From an uncultured Clostridia bacterium (lineage in GTDB: Bacteria; Bacillota; Clostridia; Oscillospirales; CAG-272), in contig CAMGRB010000115.1 in the NCBI GenBank assembly GCA_946061315.1, positions 1 to 5,218 on the forward strand: DNA of 5,218 nt, written 5' to 3'. Positions 4,397 through 5,218 of the stretch are shown piece after piece. A program made the translations under genes and the position numbers. The notes under the pieces are model-generated. The model was given only the letters and a program-made list of their open reading frames with translations, did no database searches and was not told the origin of the DNA. The stretch's first letter is position 1. The number at the start of each line of letters is the position of its first letter.

Positions 4397-5218
4397 ATGC
4401 TTGAAAAAATAAAATCGCCAAAGGATATAAAATCCCTTTCCCCCGACGAGCTTTATCATCTCTCGGGCGAAATAAGAAATAAAATAGTCGAAACCGTTTC
4501 AAAAAACGGCGGTCATCTGGCGTCCAATCTCGGCATGGTCGAGGCGACGGTAGCTCTGCACAAGGTTTTTGATCTGCCGAACGACAAGCTCGTTTTCGAC
4601 GTCGGTCACCAATGCTATACGCACAAGCTACTCACCGGTCGGTACGATAGCTTTTCAACCATAAGGCAATACGGCGGAATATCGGGCTTTCCGAACAAAA
4701 GCGAGAGCGAATACGACGTACTCAACGAGGGGCACAGCGGCACCTCGGTTTCTGCCGCGCTCGGAATTGCACGGGCAAACAAGTTAAACGGCAACGATAA
4801 CTACGCCGTTGCAATAGTCGGTGACGGCTCTCTTACAAACGGTCTTATCTACGAGGCACTAAACAACTGCGCGGACGAAAAGCTCAATCTTATAATCCTC
4901 GTAAACGACAACGAAATGTCAATTTCGCAAAACGTGGGTGGGCTTCACAGGTATCTTACAAGAATAAGAACGAGTAAAAAATATTTTCATTTGAAGCACG
5001 GCGTGGAATTTATCCTTGCAAAAATTCCTCTTATCGGCAAGCCACTTGCAATTCTCTTTTCAAAAATTAAAAATCTTTTTAAGAGAATTTTCGTAAAAGA
5101 AACGTTTTTCGAGGCTCTCGGGCTTGATTATCTCGGACCCGTTGACGGCAACAACCTCGGAAAAATGATAACCGTCTTGACGGAGGCAAAGAACAGGCGC
5201 CGTTGTTGTGTGGTCCAT
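4397..5218 (+). CDS. dxs: 1-deoxy-D-xylulose-5-phosphate synthase, N-terminal part (runs off the window)
   Basis: This thiamine-diphosphate enzyme condenses pyruvate and glyceraldehyde 3-phosphate to DXP, the first step of the MEP isoprenoid pathway; DXP also feeds thiamine and pyridoxal synthesis. The 274 codons present are the N-terminal cofactor domain of an enzyme normally about 620 residues long. Visible motifs are GGHLASNLG (H40, equivalent to E. coli H49), FDVGHQCYTHKLLTGR (H71), EGHSGTS (111-117), the ThDP/Mg2+ motif GDGSLTNG (142-149) with D143 and N172 in NDNEMSIS, the segment LTRIRTSKKYF (187-197), and LGPVDGNN (246-253). The last has Asn where E. coli DXS has an active-site His. 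The final RRRCCVVH replaces the commoner GP-x-x-x-H pattern. AAGGAG six bases before the ATG supports the start. The open frame reaches the last base, so the gene is cut by the window edge, not broken. Confidence 0.95.
   Translation, partial: MLEKIKSPKDIKSLSPDELYHLSGEIRNKIVETVSKNGGHLASNLGMVEATVALHKVFDLPNDKLVFDVGHQCYTHKLLTGRYDSFSTIRQYGGISGFPNKSESEYDVLNEGHSGTSVSAALGIARANKLNGNDNYAVAIVGDGSLTNGLIYEALNNCADEKLNLIILVNDNEMSISQNVGGLHRYLTRIRTSKKYFHLKHGVEFILAKIPLIGKPLAILFSKIKNLFKRIFVKETFFEALGLDYLGPVDGNNLGKMITVLTEAKNRRRCCVVH

Noticed and set aside
3990..4502. 170-codon - strand ORF spanning the CNNM/CorC end and dxs start
   Set aside because: It crosses a terminator and a promoter on the opposite strand and encodes Phe/Leu runs from antisense of Glu/Lys codons.

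Overview
The window reads as a stretch of chromosome from a Gram-positive, Clostridia-type member of the Bacillota, probably a gut-associated Oscillospiraceae or Christensenellales relative. The grounds are strong GGAG-type ribosome binding sites, TTGACA/TATAAT promoters with an extended -10 TG, compact intrinsic terminators, frequent ATA and AGA codons at moderate GC, and a Ktr-type potassium system. The organism is inferred from style and gene content, not from a marker gene. All genes supported here lie on the + strand.

Layout. Positions 1-114 hold at most the decayed or unrecognised end of something upstream. Positions 115-596 carry no gene: a stem-loop at 121-154, a clear intrinsic terminator at 190-232, an inverted-repeat intergenic element around 241-391, a near-consensus promoter at 451-479 and an untranslated leader. 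Positions 597-2600 are a two-gene potassium uptake operon, ktrB (ion-conducting membrane subunit) and ktrA (cytosolic RCK regulatory subunit), 21 bp apart. A 297-bp gap follows. It holds a perfect-consensus promoter (2673-2701) and a structured leader with a possible leader peptide, then a CNNM/CorC-type transporter gene (DUF21, CBS pair, CorC_HlyC; about 2898-4247). After a terminator (4261-4293) and a third promoter (4296-4324), dxs (1-deoxy-D-xylulose-5-phosphate synthase) begins at 4397 and runs off the right edge.

How the genes work together. KtrB and KtrA form one potassium uptake machine gated by nucleotide binding to KtrA. The CNNM/CorC protein belongs to a family linked to magnesium/cobalt transport, so the first three genes suggest an ion-homeostasis cluster. 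The dxs gene has its own promoter behind a terminator and is probably a separate unit for isoprenoid precursor synthesis.

The least ordinary part is 2656-2900. The CNNM/CorC gene has a strong Shine-Dalgarno sequence, but its first membrane helix has no in-frame ATG, GTG or TTG ahead of it, so it apparently starts at a rare codon (ATT) or carries a sequence error. Its leader has its own ribosome binding site followed by a short ORF. It also has a segment that can pair nine bases over the Shine-Dalgarno region, and a long stem just ahead of it. Together these look like a translational control region of a kind I do not recognise.
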